Assembly (NCBI RefSeq): GCF_051014445.1
Contig: NW_027488366.1
Location: 27,980,001-28,044,000, forward strand
Source: Colletes latitarsis
Taxonomy: Eukaryota > Arthropoda > Insecta > Hymenoptera > Colletidae
Direction of reading: 5' to 3'
Length of the DNA: 64,000 nt
Both the position numbers and the translations under genes were made by a program. The notes beneath the pieces are model-generated. The model had not been told where the DNA came from, did not search any database, and worked only from the letters and a program-made list of their open reading frames with translations. This document shows, piece by piece, positions 13,681-27,238 of this stretch (position 1 is the stretch's first letter; every line of letters begins with the position of its first letter).

Positions 13681-15889
13681 AACGGTAGATTAAACCAGGT
13701 TTCGATCAATATTTTTGAGGATAACGCATGTTAGGTCTAGGTTAGGCCTGGGATTTTCACTCATCAGACTCATACTTTCGCATTCTTCACATACTTGTTG
13801 TACGGATCCTGGGTTTTTTCTGGTTTGGATCACGTAGTAATGTGGAACCACACTGAAACAGTCAATTAAACCTGGTTTCGATCAATATTTTTGAGAATAA
13901 TTCATGTTAGGTCTCGGTTAGGTCTGGGATTTGCTCTCATCAGGCTCATTCTTTCGCATATTTCTCATACTTGATGGCTAGATCCTGGGCTTTTTCTGGA
14001 TTACATCACGTGGTAATGAAGTACAACACAGAAACAGTCAATTAAACCTGGTTTCCATCAATATCTTGGAGGACAACGCAAGTTAGGTCTGGGATAGGTC
14101 TGGGATTTTCACTCATTAGGCTCATACTTTCGCATTCTTCACATACTTGTTGAACAGATCCTGGGTTTTCTCTGGTTTGGATCACGTGGTAGTGTGGTAC
14201 CACACTGAAACAGTCCATTAAACCTGGTTTGGATCAATATTTTAGAGGATAACGCATGTTAGGTCTAGGTTAGCCCTGGGATTTTCACTCATCGGACTCA
14301 TACTTTCGCATTCTTCACATACATGTTGAACGGATCATGGGTTTTTTCTGGTTTGGATCACGTAGTAATGTGGGACCACACTGAAACAATCAATTAAACC
14401 TGGTCTTGATAAATATTTTAGAGGATAACGCATGTTAGGTCTGGGATAGGTCGGGGATTTGCCCTCATCAGCCTCATACTTTCGCACACTTCACATACTC
14501 GTTGAACAGATCCTGGGTTATTTTCTGGTTTGGATCACATAGTAATGTGGTACCACACTGAAACAGTCGATTAAACCAGGTTTCGATCATTATTTTCGAG
14601 GATAACGCATGTTAGGTCTAGGTTAGGCCTGAATTTTCAATCATCAGACTCATACTTTCGCATTCTTCACATACTTGTTGAACGGATCCTGGGCTTTTTC
14701 TGGTTTGGATCACGTAGTAATGTGGGACCACACTGAACAGTCAATTAAACCTAGTTTCGATCAATATCTTAGAGAATAATTCATGTTAGGTCTAGGTTAG
14801 GTCTGGGATTTGCTCTCATCTGGCTCATACTTTCGCACACTTCACATACTCGTTTGACAGATCGTGGGTTATTTTCTGGTTTGGATCACGTAGTAATGTG
14901 GGACCACACTGAAACAGTCAATTAAACCTGGTTTCGATCAATATTTTAGAGAATAATTCATGTTATGTCTAGGTTAGGTCTGGGATTTGCTCTCATCAGG
15001 CTCATTCTTTCGCATATTTCTCATACTTGATGGCTAGATCCTGGGCTTTTTCTGGATTGCATCACGTAGTAATGAAGTACAACACTGAAACAGTCAATTA
15101 AACCTGGTTTCCATCAATATCTTAGAGGATAACGCATGTTTGGTCTAGGTTAGCCCTGGGATTTTCACTCATCAGACTCATACTTTCGCATTCTTCACAT
15201 ACTTGTTGAACTGATCCTGGGTTTTTTCTGGTTTGGATCACGTAGTAATGTGGTACCACACTGAAACAGTCGATTAAACCTGGTTTCAATCAATATTTTA
15301 GAGGATAACGCAAGTTAGGTCTGGGATAGGTCTGGGATTTGACCACATCAGACTCATACTTTCGCACACTTCACATACTCGTTGAACAGATCCTGGGTTA
15401 TTCTCTGGTTTGGATCACATAGTAATGTGGTACCACACTGAAACAGTCGATTAAACCAGGTTTCGATCAATATTTTAGAGAATAATTCATGTGATGTCTA
15501 GGTTAGGTCTGGGATTTGCTCTCATCAGGCTCATTCTTTCGCATATTTCTCATACATGTTGAACAGATCCTGGGTTTTTTCTGGTTTGTATCACGTAGTA
15601 ATGTGGGAACACACTGAAACAGTTCATTAAACCTGGTTTCGCTCAATATTTTAGAGGATAACGCATGTTAGGTCTAGGTTAGGTCTGGGATTTGCTCTCA
15701 TCAGGCTCATTCTTTCGCATATTGCTCATACTTGATGGCTAGATCCTGGGCTTTTTCTGGATTGCATCACGTAGTAATGTAGTACCACACTGAAACAGTC
15801 AATGAAACCTGGTTTTCATCAATATTTTAGAGGACAACGCAAGTTAGGTCTAGGTAAGGCCTGAGATTTTCACTGATCAGACTCATACT
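13681..15889 (+). repeat. Duplicated block B3
   Basis: The third copy of block B includes the aacggtagattaaacc start. It differs from the others by a small deletion near 14630 (ggcctgaattttc instead of ggcctgggattttc) and scattered single-base changes. Confidence 0.72.
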
Positions 15890-17577
15890 TTCGCATTCTT
15901 CACATACTTGTTGAACGGATCCTGGGTTTTTTCTGGTTTGGATCACGTAGTAATGTGGTACCACACTGAAACAGTCGATTAAACCTGGTTTCGATCAATA
16001 TTTTAGAGGATAACGCAAGTTAAGTCTGGGATTGGTCTGGGATTTGACCTCATCAGACTCACACTTTCGCACACTTCACATACTCGTTGAACAGATTCTG
16101 GGTATTTTCTGGTTTGCATCACGTAGTGATGTGGTACCACACTGAAACAGTCGATTAAACCTGGTTGCGATCAATATTTTAGAGGATAACGCATGTTAGG
16201 TCTAGGTTAGCCCTGGGATTTTCACTCATCAGACTCATACTTTCGCATATTTCTCATACTTCATGACTAGATCCTGGGCTGTTTCTGGATTGTATCACGT
16301 AGTAATTTGGTACCACGCTGAAACAGTCAATTAAACCAGGTTTCGATCAATATTTTTGAGGATAACGCATGTTAGGTCTTGGTTAGGTCTGGGATTTTCA
16401 CTCATCAGACTCATATTTTCGCATTCTTCACATACTTGTTGAACGGATCATGGGTTCTTTCTGGTTTGGATCAGGTAGTAATGTGGGACCACACTGAAAC
16501 AATTAATAAAACCTGGTCTTGATAAATATTTTAGAGGATAACGCATGTTAGGTCTGGGATAGGTCTAGGATTTGCCCTCATCAGGCTCATACCTTCGCAT
16601 ATTTCTCATACTTCATGGCTAGATCCTGGGCTATTTCTGGATTGGATCACGTAGTAATGTGGTACCACACTGAAATAGTCAATTAAACCTGGTCTCGATA
16701 AATATTTTAGAGGTTAACGCATGTTAGGTCTGGGTAAGGTCTAGGATTTGCCCTCGTCAGGCTCATACTTTCGCATATTTCTCATACTTCATGGCTTGAT
16801 CCTGGGCTATTTCTGGATTAGATCACGTAGTAATGTGGTACCACCCTGAAACAGTCAATTAAACTTGGTTCCCATCAATATCTTAAAGGACAACGCAAGT
16901 TAGGTCTGGGATAGGTCTGGGATTTGCCCTCATCAGGCTCATACTTTCCGCGTTTTTCACATACTTGTTGAACAGATCCTGGGTTTTTTCTGGTTTGGAT
17001 CACGTAGTAGTGTGGGACCACACTGAAACAATCAATTAAACCTGGTCTTGATAAATATTTTAGAGGATAACGCATGTTAGGTCTGGGATAGGTCTGGGAT
17101 TTGCCCTCATCAGACTCATACTTTCGCACACTACACATACTCGTTGAACAGATCCTGGGTTTTTCTGGTTTGGATCACGTAGTAATGTGGTACCACACTG
17201 AAACAGTCGATTAAACCAGGTTTCGATCAATATTTTTGAGGATAACGCATGTCAGGTCTAGGTTAGGCCTGGGGTTTTCACTCATCAGGCTCATACTTTC
17301 GCATTCTTCACATACTTGTTGAACGGATCCTGGGTTTTTTCTGGTTTGGATCACGTAGTAATGTGGGACCACACTGAAACAGTCAATTGAACCTGGTTTC
17401 GATCAATATTTTAGAGAATAATTCATGTTAGGTCTAGGTTAGGTCTGGGATTTGCTCTCATCAGGCTCATTCATTCGCATATTTCTCATACTTGATATCT
17501 AGATCCTGGGCTTTTTCTGGATTGCATCGCGTAGTAATGAAGTACAACACTGAAACAGTCAATTAAACCTGGTTCCC
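15740..17577 (+). repeat. Duplicated block C1 (partner 18204-20041)
   Basis: About 1.84 kb recurs at exactly 2,464 bp (14 x 176), checked at two anchors (15841/18305 and 16875/19339). The shared markers are a catgactagatcc monomer, catgggttctttctgg, gaaatagtc and gaggttaacgcatg. Confidence 0.78.
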
Positions 17578-18282
17578 ATCAATATCTTAAAGGACAACGC
17601 AAGTTAGGTCTGGGATAGGTCTGGGATTTGCCCTCATCAGGCTCATACTTTCCGCGTTTTTCACATACTTGTTGAACAGATCCTGGGTTTTTTCTGGTTT
17701 GGATCACGTAGTAGTGTGGGACCACACTGAAACAATCAATTAAACCTGGTCTTGATAAATATTTTAGAGGATAACGCATGTTAGGTCTGGGATAGGTCTG
17801 GGATTTGCCCTCATCAGACTCATACTTTCGCACACTACACATACTCGTTGAACAGATCCTGGGTTTTTCTGGTTTGGATCACGTAGTAATGTGGTACCAC
17901 ACTGAAACAGTCGATTAAACCAGGTTTCGATCAATATTTTTGAGGATAACGCATGTCAGGTCTAGGTTAGGCCTGGGGTTTTCACTCATCAGGCTCATAC
18001 TTTCGCATTCTTCACATACTTGTTGAACGGATCCTGGGTTTTTTCTGGTTTGGATCACGTAGTAATGTGGGACCACACTGAAACAGTCAATTGAACCTGG
18101 TTTCGATCAATATTTTAGAGAATAATTCATGTTAGGTCTAGGTTAGGTCTGGGATTTGCTCTCATCAGGCTCATTCATTCGCATATTTCTCATACTTGAT
18201 ATCTAGATCCTGGGCTTTTTCTGGATTGCATCACGTAGTAATGTAGTACCACACTGAAACAGTCAATGAAACCTGGTTTTCA
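16875..18282 (+). repeat. Tandem pair of 704-bp 4-monomer units
   Basis: The segment starting at 16875 is repeated at 17579, an exact 704-bp spacing, including ttcccatcaatatcttaaagg, tttccgcg and gatatctagatcc. The same unit occurs again at 19339 and, slightly different at its start, at 7541. It is a 4-monomer unit nested inside the 2,464-bp duplication. Confidence 0.82.
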
Positions 18283-20041
18283 TCAATATTTTAGAGGACA
18301 ACGCAAGTTAGGTCTAGGTAAGGCCTGAGATTTTCACTGATCAGACTCATACTTTCGCATTCTTCACATACTTGTTGAACGGATCCTGGGTTTTTTCTGG
18401 TTTGGATCACGTAGTAATGTGGTACCACACTGAAACAGTCGATTAAACCTGGTTTCGATCAATATTTTAGAGGATAACGCAAGTTAAGTCTGGGATTGGT
18501 CTGGGATTTGACCTCATCAGACTCACACTTTCGCACACTTCACATACTCGTTGAACAGATTCTGGGTATTTTCTGGTTTGCATCACGTAGTGATGTGGTA
18601 CCACACTGAAACAGTCGATTAAACCTGGTTGCGATCAATATTTTAGAGGATAACGCATGTTAGGTCTAGGTTAGCCCTGGGATTTTCACTCATCAGACTC
18701 ATACTTTCGCATATTTCTCATACTTCATGACTAGATCCTGGGCTGTTTCTGGATTGTATCACGTAGTAATTTGGTACCACGCTGAAACAGTCAATTAAAC
18801 CAGGTTTCGATCAATATTTTTGAGGATAACGCATGTTAGGTCTTGGTTAGGTCTGGGATTTTCACTCATCAGACTCATATTTTCGCATTCTTCACATACT
18901 TGTTGAACGGATCATGGGTTCTTTCTGGTTTGGATCAGGTAGTAATGTGGGACCACACTGAAACAATTAATTAAACCTGGTCTTGATAAATATTTTAGAG
19001 GATAACGCATGTTAGGTCTGGGATAGGTCTAGGATTTGCCCTCATCAGGCTCATACCTTCGCATATTTCTCATACTTCATGGCTAGATCCTGGGCTATTT
19101 CTGGATTGGATCACGTAGTAATGTGGTACCACACTGAAATAGTCAATTAAACCTGGTCTCGATAAATATTTTAGAGGTTAACGCATGTTAGGTCTGGGTA
19201 AGGTCTAGGATTTGCCCTCGTCAGGCTCATACTTTCGCATATTTCTCATACTTCATGGCTTGATCCTGGGCTATTTCTGGATTAGATCACGTAGTAATGT
19301 GGTACCACCCTGAAACAGTCAATTAAACTTGGTTCCCATCAATATCTTAAAGGACAACGCAAGTTAGGTCTGGGATAGGTCTGGGATTTGCCCTCATCAG
19401 GCTCATACTTTCCGCGTTTTTCACATACTTGTTGAACAGATCCTGGGTTTTTTCTGGTTTGGATCACGTAGTAGTGTGGGACCACACTGAAACAATCAAT
19501 TAAACCTGGTCTTGATAAATATTTTAGAGGATAACGCATGTTAGGTCTGGGATAGGTCTGGGATTTGCCCTCATCAGACTCATACTTTCGCACACTACAC
19601 ATACTCGTTGAACAGATCCTGGGTTTTTCTGGTTTGGATCACGTAGTAATGTGGTACCACACTGAAACAGTCGATTAAACCAGGTTTCGATCAATATTTT
19701 TGAGGATAACGCATGTCAGGTCTAGGTTAGGCCTGGGGTTTTCACTCATCAGGCTCATACTTTCGCATTCTTCACATACTTGTTGAACGGATCCTGGGCT
19801 TTTTCTGGTTTGGATCACGTAGTAATGTGGGACCACACTGAAACAGTCAATTGAACCTGGTTTCGATCAATATTTTAGAGAATAATTCATGTTAGGTCTA
19901 GGTTAGGTCTGGGATTTGCTCTCATCAGGCTCATTCATTCGCATATTTCTCATACTTGATATCTAGATCCTGGGCTTTTTCTGGATTGCATCGCGTAGTA
20001 ATGAAGTACAACACTGAAACAGTCAATTAAACCTGGTTTCC
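18204..20041 (+). repeat. Duplicated block C2
   Basis: Partner of 15740-17577 at +2,464 bp. Immediately after it, the sequence continues as the copy of block A (7541-8930), so the junction near 20041 joins two block histories. Confidence 0.75.
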
Positions 20042-21079
20042 ATCAATATCTTAGAGGACAACGCAAGTTAGGTCTGGGACAGGTCGGGGATTTGCCCTCA
20101 TCAGACTCATACTTTCGCACACTTCACATACTTTTGGAACAGATCCTGGGTTATTTTCTGGTTTGGATCACATAGTAATGTGGTACCACACTGAAACAGT
20201 CGATTAAACCAGGTTTCGATGAATATTTTTGAGGACAACGCATGTTAGGTCTTGGTTAGGCCTGGGATTTTCACTCATCAGACTCATACTTTCGCATTCT
20301 TCACATACTTGTTGAACGGATCATGGGTTTTTTCTGGTTTGGATCACGTAGTAATGTGGGACCACACTGAAACAATGAATTAAACCTGGTCTTGATAAAT
20401 ATTTTAGAGGATAACGCATGTTAGGTCTAGGTTAGGTCTGGGATTTTCACTCATCAGACTCATACTTTCGCATTCTTCACATACTTGTTGAACGGATCCT
20501 GGGTTTTTTCTGGTTTGGATCACGTAGTAATGTGGTACCACACTGAAACAGTCGATTAAACCTGGTTTCGATCAATATTTAAGAGGATAACGCAAGTTAA
20601 GTCTGGGATTGGTCTGGGATTTGACCTCATCAGACTCACACTTTCGCACACTTCACATACTCGTTGAACAGATCCTGGGTTATTTTCTGGTTTAGATCAC
20701 ATAGTAATGTGATACCACACTGAAACGGTAGATTAAACCAGGTTTCGATCAATATTTTTGAGGATAACGCATGTTAGGTCTAGGTTAGGCCTGGGATTTT
20801 CACTCATCAGACTCATACTTTCGCATCCTTCACATACTTGTTGAACGGATCCTGGGTTTTTTCTGGTTTGGATCACGTAGTAATGTGGGACCACACTGAA
20901 CAGTCAATTAAACCTAGTTTCGATCAATATCTTAGAGAATAATTCATGTTAGGTCTAGGTTAGGTCTGGGATTTGCTCTCATCTGGCTCATACTTTCGCA
21001 CACTTCACATACTCGTTTGACAGATCGTGGGTTATTTTCTGGTTTGGATCACGTAGTAATGTGGGACCACACTGAAACA

Positions 21080-22370
21080 GTCAATTAAACCTGGTTTCGA
21101 TCAATATTTTAGAGAATAATTCATGTTATGTCTAGGTTAGGTCTGGGACTTGCTCTCATCAGGCTCATTCTTTCGCATATTTCTCATACTTGATGGCTAG
21201 ATCCTGGGCTTTTTCTGGATTGCATCACGTAGTAATGAAGTACAACACTGAAACAGTCAATTAAACCTGGTTTCCATCAATATCTTAGAGGATAACGCAT
21301 GTTTGGTCTAGGTTAGCCCTGGGATTTTCACTCATCAGACTCATACTTTCGCATTCTTCACATACTTGTTGAACTGATCCTGGGTTTTTTCTGGTTTGGA
21401 TCACGTAGTAATGTGGTACCACACTGAAACAGTCGATTAAACCTGGTTTCAATCAATATTTTAGAGGATAACGCAAGTTAGGTCTGGGATAGGTCTGGGA
21501 TTTGACCACATCAGACTCATACTTTCGCACACTTCACATACTCGTTGAACAGATCCTGGGTTATTCTCTGGTTTGGATCACATAGTAATGTGGTACCACA
21601 CTGAAACAGTCGATTAAACCAGGTTTCGATCAATATTTTAGAGAATAATTCATGTGATGTCTAGGTTAGGTCTGGGATTTGCTCTCATCAGGCTCATTCT
21701 TTCGCATATTTCTCATACATGTTGAACAGATCCTGGGTTTTTTCTGGTTTGTATCACGTAGTAATGTGGGACCACACTGAAACAGTTCATTAAACCTGGT
21801 TTCGCTCAATATTTTAGAGGATAACGCATGTTAGGTCTAGGTTAGGTCTGGGATTTGCTCTCATCAGGCTCATTCTTTCGCATATTGCTCATACTTGATG
21901 GCTAGATCCTGGGCTTTTTCTGGATTGCATCACGTAGTAATGTAGTACCACACTGAAACAGTCAATGAAACCTGGTTTTCATCAATATTTTAGAGGACAA
22001 CGCAAGTTAGGTCTAGGTAAGGCCTGAGATTTTCACTGATCAGACTCATACTTTCGCATTCTTCACATACTTGTTGAACGGATCCTGGGTTTTTTCTGGT
22101 TTGGATCACGTAGTAATGTGGTACCACACTGAAACAGTCGATTAAACCTGGTTTCGATCAATATTTTAGAGGATAACGCAAGTTAAGTCTGGGATTGGTC
22201 TGGGATTTGACCTCATCAGACTCACACTTTCGCACACTTCACATACTCGTTGAACAGATCCTGGGTATTTTCTGGTTTGGATCACGTAGTGATGTGGTAC
22301 CACACTGAAACAGTCGATTAAACCTGGTTGCGAACAATATTTTAGAGGATAACGCATGTTAGGTCTAGGT
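21080..22370 (+). repeat. Duplicated block D1 (partner about 24430-25720)
   Basis: The rare variant gggacttgctctc occurs at 21145 and 24494, an offset of 3,349 bp (19 monomers plus 5 bp). The order of monomer classes agrees over about 1.3 kb around it. Confidence 0.7.
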
Positions 22371-22380
22371 TAGCCCTGGG

Positions 22381-23220
22381 ATTTTCACTCATCAGACTCA
22401 TACTTTCGCATTCTTCACATACTTGTTGAACGGATCCTGGGTTTTTTCTGGTTTGGATCACGTAGTAATGTGGGACCACACTGAAACAGTTCATTAAACC
22501 TGGTTTCGCTCAATATTTTAGAGGATAACGCATGTTAGGTCTAGGTTAGGTCTGGGATTTGCTCTCATCAGGCTCATTCTTTCGCATATTTCTCATACTT
22601 GTTGGCTAGATCCTGGGCTTTTTCTGGATTGCATCACGTAGTAATGTAGTACCACACTGAAACAGTCAATGAAACCTGGTTTTCATCAATGTTTTAGAGG
22701 ACAACGCAAGTTAGGTCTAGGTAAGGCCTGAGATTTTCACTGATCAGACTCATACTTTCGCATTCTTCACATACTTGTTGGACGGATCCTGGGTTTTTTC
22801 TGGTTTGGATCACGTAGTAATGTGGTACCACACTGCAACAGTCGATTAAACCTGGTTTCGATCAATATTTTAGAGGATAACGCAAGTTAAGTCTGGGATT
22901 GGTTTGGGATTTGACCTCATCAGACTCATACTTTCGCACACTTCACATACTCGTTGAACAGATCCTGGGTTATTTCCTGGTTTGGATAACATAGTAATGT
23001 GGTACCACACTGAAACAGTCGATTAAACCAGGTTTCGATCAATATTTTTGAGGATAACGCATGTTAGGTCTAGGTTAGGCCTGGGATTTTCACTCATCAG
23101 TCTCATACTTTCGCATTCTTCACATACTTGTTGAACGGATCCTGTGTTTTTTCCGGTTTGGATCACGTAGTAATGTGGGGCCACACTGAAACAGTCAATT
23201 AAACCTAGATTCGATCAATA
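22381..23220 (+). repeat. Duplicated block E1 (partner about 26785-27625)
   Basis: The markers cttgttggctagatcc (gttggctaga at 22601 and 27004), cttgttggacggatcc, actgcaacagtcg and gtggggccacactg recur at an offset of 4,403 bp (25 monomers plus 3 bp). Confidence 0.7.
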
Positions 23221-26200
23221 TTTTAGAGAATAATTCATGTTAGGTCTAGGTTAGGTCTGGGATTTGCTCTCATCAGGCTCATACTTTCGCACACTTCACA
23301 TACTCGTTTGACTGATCCTGGGTTATTTTCTGGTTTGGATCACGTAGTAATGTGGGACCACATTGAAACAGTCAATTAAACCTGGTTTCGATCAATATTT
23401 TAGAGAATAATTCATGTTAGGTCTAGGTTAGGTTTGGGATTTGCTCTCATCAGGCTCATTCTTTCGCATATTTCTCATACTTGATGGCTAGATGCTGGGC
23501 TTTTTCTGGATTGCATCACGTAGTAATGAAGTACAACACTGAAACAGTCAATTAAACCAGGTTTCCATCAATATCTTAGAGGACAACGCAAGTTAGGTCT
23601 GGGATAGGTCTGGGATTTGCCCTCATCAGGCTCATACTTTCCGCGTTTTTCACATACTTGTTGAACAGATCCTGGGTTTTTTCTGGTTTGGATCACGTAG
23701 TAGTGTGGTACCACACTGAAACAGTCGATTAAACCAGGTTTCGATCAATATTTTTGAGGATAACGCATGTCAGGTCTAGGTTAGGCCTGGGGTTTTCACT
23801 CATCAGGCTCATACTTTCGCATTCTTCACATACTTGTTGAACGGATCCTGGGTTTTTTCTGGTTTGGATCACGTAGTAATGTGGGACCACACTGAAACAG
23901 TCAATTGAACCTGGTTTCGATCAATATTTTAGAGAATAATTCATGTTAGGTCTAGGTTAGGTCTGGGATTTGCTCTCATCAGGCTCATTCATTCGCATAT
24001 TTCTCATACTTGATATCTAGATCCTGGGCTTTTTCTGGATTGCATCACGTAGTAATGAAGTACAACACTGAAACAGTCAATTAAACCAGGTTTCCATCAA
24101 TATCTTAGAGGACAACGCAAGTTAGGTCTGGGATAGGTCTGGGATTTGCCCTCATCAGGCTCATACTTTCCGCGTTTTTCACATACTTGTTGAACAGATC
24201 CTGGGTTTTTTCTGGTTTGGATCACGTAGTAGTGTGGTACCACACTGAAACAGTCGATTAAACCAGGTTTCGATCAATATTTTTGAGGATAACGCATGTC
24301 AGGTCTAGGTTAGGCCTGGGGTTTTCACTCATCAGGCTCATACTTTCGCATTCTTCACATACTTGTTGAACGGATCCTGGGTTTTTTCTGGTTTGGATCA
24401 CGTAGTAATGTGGGACCACACTGAAACAGTCAATTAAACCTGGTTTCGATCAATATTTTAGAGAATAATTCATGTTATGTCTAGGTTAGGTCTGGGACTT
24501 GCTCTCATCAGGCTCATTCTTTCGCATATTTCTCATACTTGATGGCTAGATCCTGGGCTTTTTCTGGATTGCATCACGTAGTAATGAAGTACAACACTGA
24601 AACAGTCAATTAAACCTGGTTTCCATCAATATCTTAGAGGATAACGCATGTTTGGTCTAGGTTAGCCCTGGGATTTTCACTCATCAGACTCATACTTTCG
24701 CATTCTTCACATACTTGTTGAACTGATCCTGGGTTTTTTCTGGTTTGGATCACGTAGTAATGTGGTACCACACTGAAACAGTCGATTAAACCTGGTTTCA
24801 ATCAATATTTTAGAGGATAACGCAAGTTAGGTCTGGGATAGGTCTGGGATTTGACCACATCAGACTCATACTTTCGCACACTTCACATACTCGTTGAACA
24901 GATCCTGGGTTATTCTCTGGTTTGGATCACATAGTAATGTGGTACCACACTGAAACAGTCGATTAAACCAGGTTTCGATCAATATTTTAGAGAATAATTC
25001 ATGTGATGTCTAGGTTAGGTCTGGGATTTGCTCTCATCAGGCTCATTCTTTCGCATATTTCTCATACATGTTGAACAGATCCTGGGTTTTTTCTGGTTTG
25101 TATCACGTAGTAATGTGGGACCACACTGAAACAGTTCATTAAACCTGGTTTCGCTCAATATTTTAGAGGATAACGCATGTTAGGTCTAGGTTAGGTCTGG
25201 GATTTGCTCTCATCAGGCTCATTCTTTCGCATATTGCTCATACTTGATGGCTAGATCCTGGGCTTTTTCTGGATTGCATCACGTAGTAATGTAGTACCAC
25301 ACTGAAACAGTCAATGAAACCTGGTTTTCATCAATATTTTAGAGGACAACGCAAGTTAGGTCTAGGTAAGGCCTGAGATTTTCACTGATCAGACTCATAC
25401 TTTCGCATTCTTCACATACTTGTTGAACGGATCCTGGGTTTTTTCTGGTTTGGATCACGTAGTAATGTGGTACCACACTGAAACAGTCGATTAAACCTGG
25501 TTTCGATCAATATTTTAGAGGATAACGCAAGTTAAGTCTGGGATTGGTCTGGGATTTGACCTCATCAGACTCACACTTTCGCACACTTCACATACTCGTT
25601 GAACAGATCCTGGGTATTTTCTGGTTTGGATCACGTAGTGATGTGGTACCACACTGAAACAGTCGATTAAACCTGGTTGCGATCAATATTTTAGAGGATA
25701 ACGCATGTTAGGTCTAGGTTAGCCCTGGGATTTTCACTCATCAGACTCATACTTTCGCATATTTCTCATACTTCATGACTAGATCCTGGGCTGTTTCTGG
25801 ATTGTATCACGTAGTAATTTGGTACCACGCTGAAACAGTCAATTAAACCAGGTTTCGATCAATATTTTTGAGGATAACGCATGTTAGGTCTTGGTTAGGT
25901 CTGGGATTTTCACTCATCAGACTCATATTTTCGCATTCTTCACATACTTGTTGAACGGATCATGGGTTTTTTCTGGTTTGGATCAGGTAGTAATGTGGGA
26001 CCACACTGAAACAATTAATTAAACCTGGTCTTGATAAATATTTTAGAGGATAACGCATGTTAGGTCTGGGATAGGTCTAGGATTTGCCCTCATCAGGCTC
26101 ATACCTTCGCATATTTCTCATACTTCATGGCTAGATCCTGGGCTATTTCTGGATTGGATCACGTAGTAATGTGGTACCACACTGAAATAGTCAATTAAAC

Positions 26201-27238
26201 CTGGTCTTGATAAATATTTTAGAGGTTAACGCATGTTAGGTCTGGGTAAGGTCTAGGATTTGCCCTCGTCAGGCTCATACTTTCGCATATTTCTCATACT
26301 TCATGGCCTGATCCTGGGCTATTTCTGGATTAGATCACGTAGTAATGTGGTACCACCCTGAAACAGTCAATTAAACTTGGTTTCCATCAATATCTTAAAG
26401 GACAACGCAAGTTAGGTCTGGGATAGGTCTTGGATTTGCCCTCATCAGGCTCATACTTTCGCGTTTTTCACATACTTTTTGAACAGATCCTGGGTTTTTT
26501 CTGGTTTGGATCGCGTAGTAGTATGGTACCACACTGAAACAGTCCATTGAACCTGGTTTGGATCAATATTTTAGAGGATAACGCATGTTAGGTCTAGGTT
26601 AGTCTGGGATTATCACTCATCAGACTCATACTTTCGCATTCTTCACATACTTGTTGAACGGATCCTGGGTATTTTCTGGTTTGGATCACGTAGTGATGTG
26701 GTACCACACTGAAACAGTCGATTAAACCTGGTTGCGATCAATATTTTAGAGGATAACGCATGTCAGGTCTAGGTTAGCCCTGGGATTTTCACTCATCAGA
26801 CTCATACTTTCGCATTCTTCACATACTTGTTGAACGGATCCTGGGTTTTTTCTGGTTTGGATCACGTAGTAATGTGGGACCACACTGAAACAGTTCATTA
26901 AACCTGGTTTCGCTCAATATTTTAGAGGATAACGCATGTTAGGTCTAGGTTAGGTCTGGGATTTGCTCTCATCAGGCTCATTCTTTCGCATATTTCTCAT
27001 ACTTGTTGGCTAGATCCTGGGCTTTTCCTGGATTGCATCACGTAGTAATGTAGTACCACACTGAAACAGTCAATGAAACCTGGTTTTCATCAATGTTTTA
27101 GAGGACAACGCAAGTTAGGTCTAGGTAAGGCCTGAGATTTTCACTGATCAGACTCATACTTTCGCATTCTTCACATACTTGTTGGACGGATCCTGGGTTT
27201 TTTCTGGTTTGGATCACGTAGTAATGTGGTACCACACT

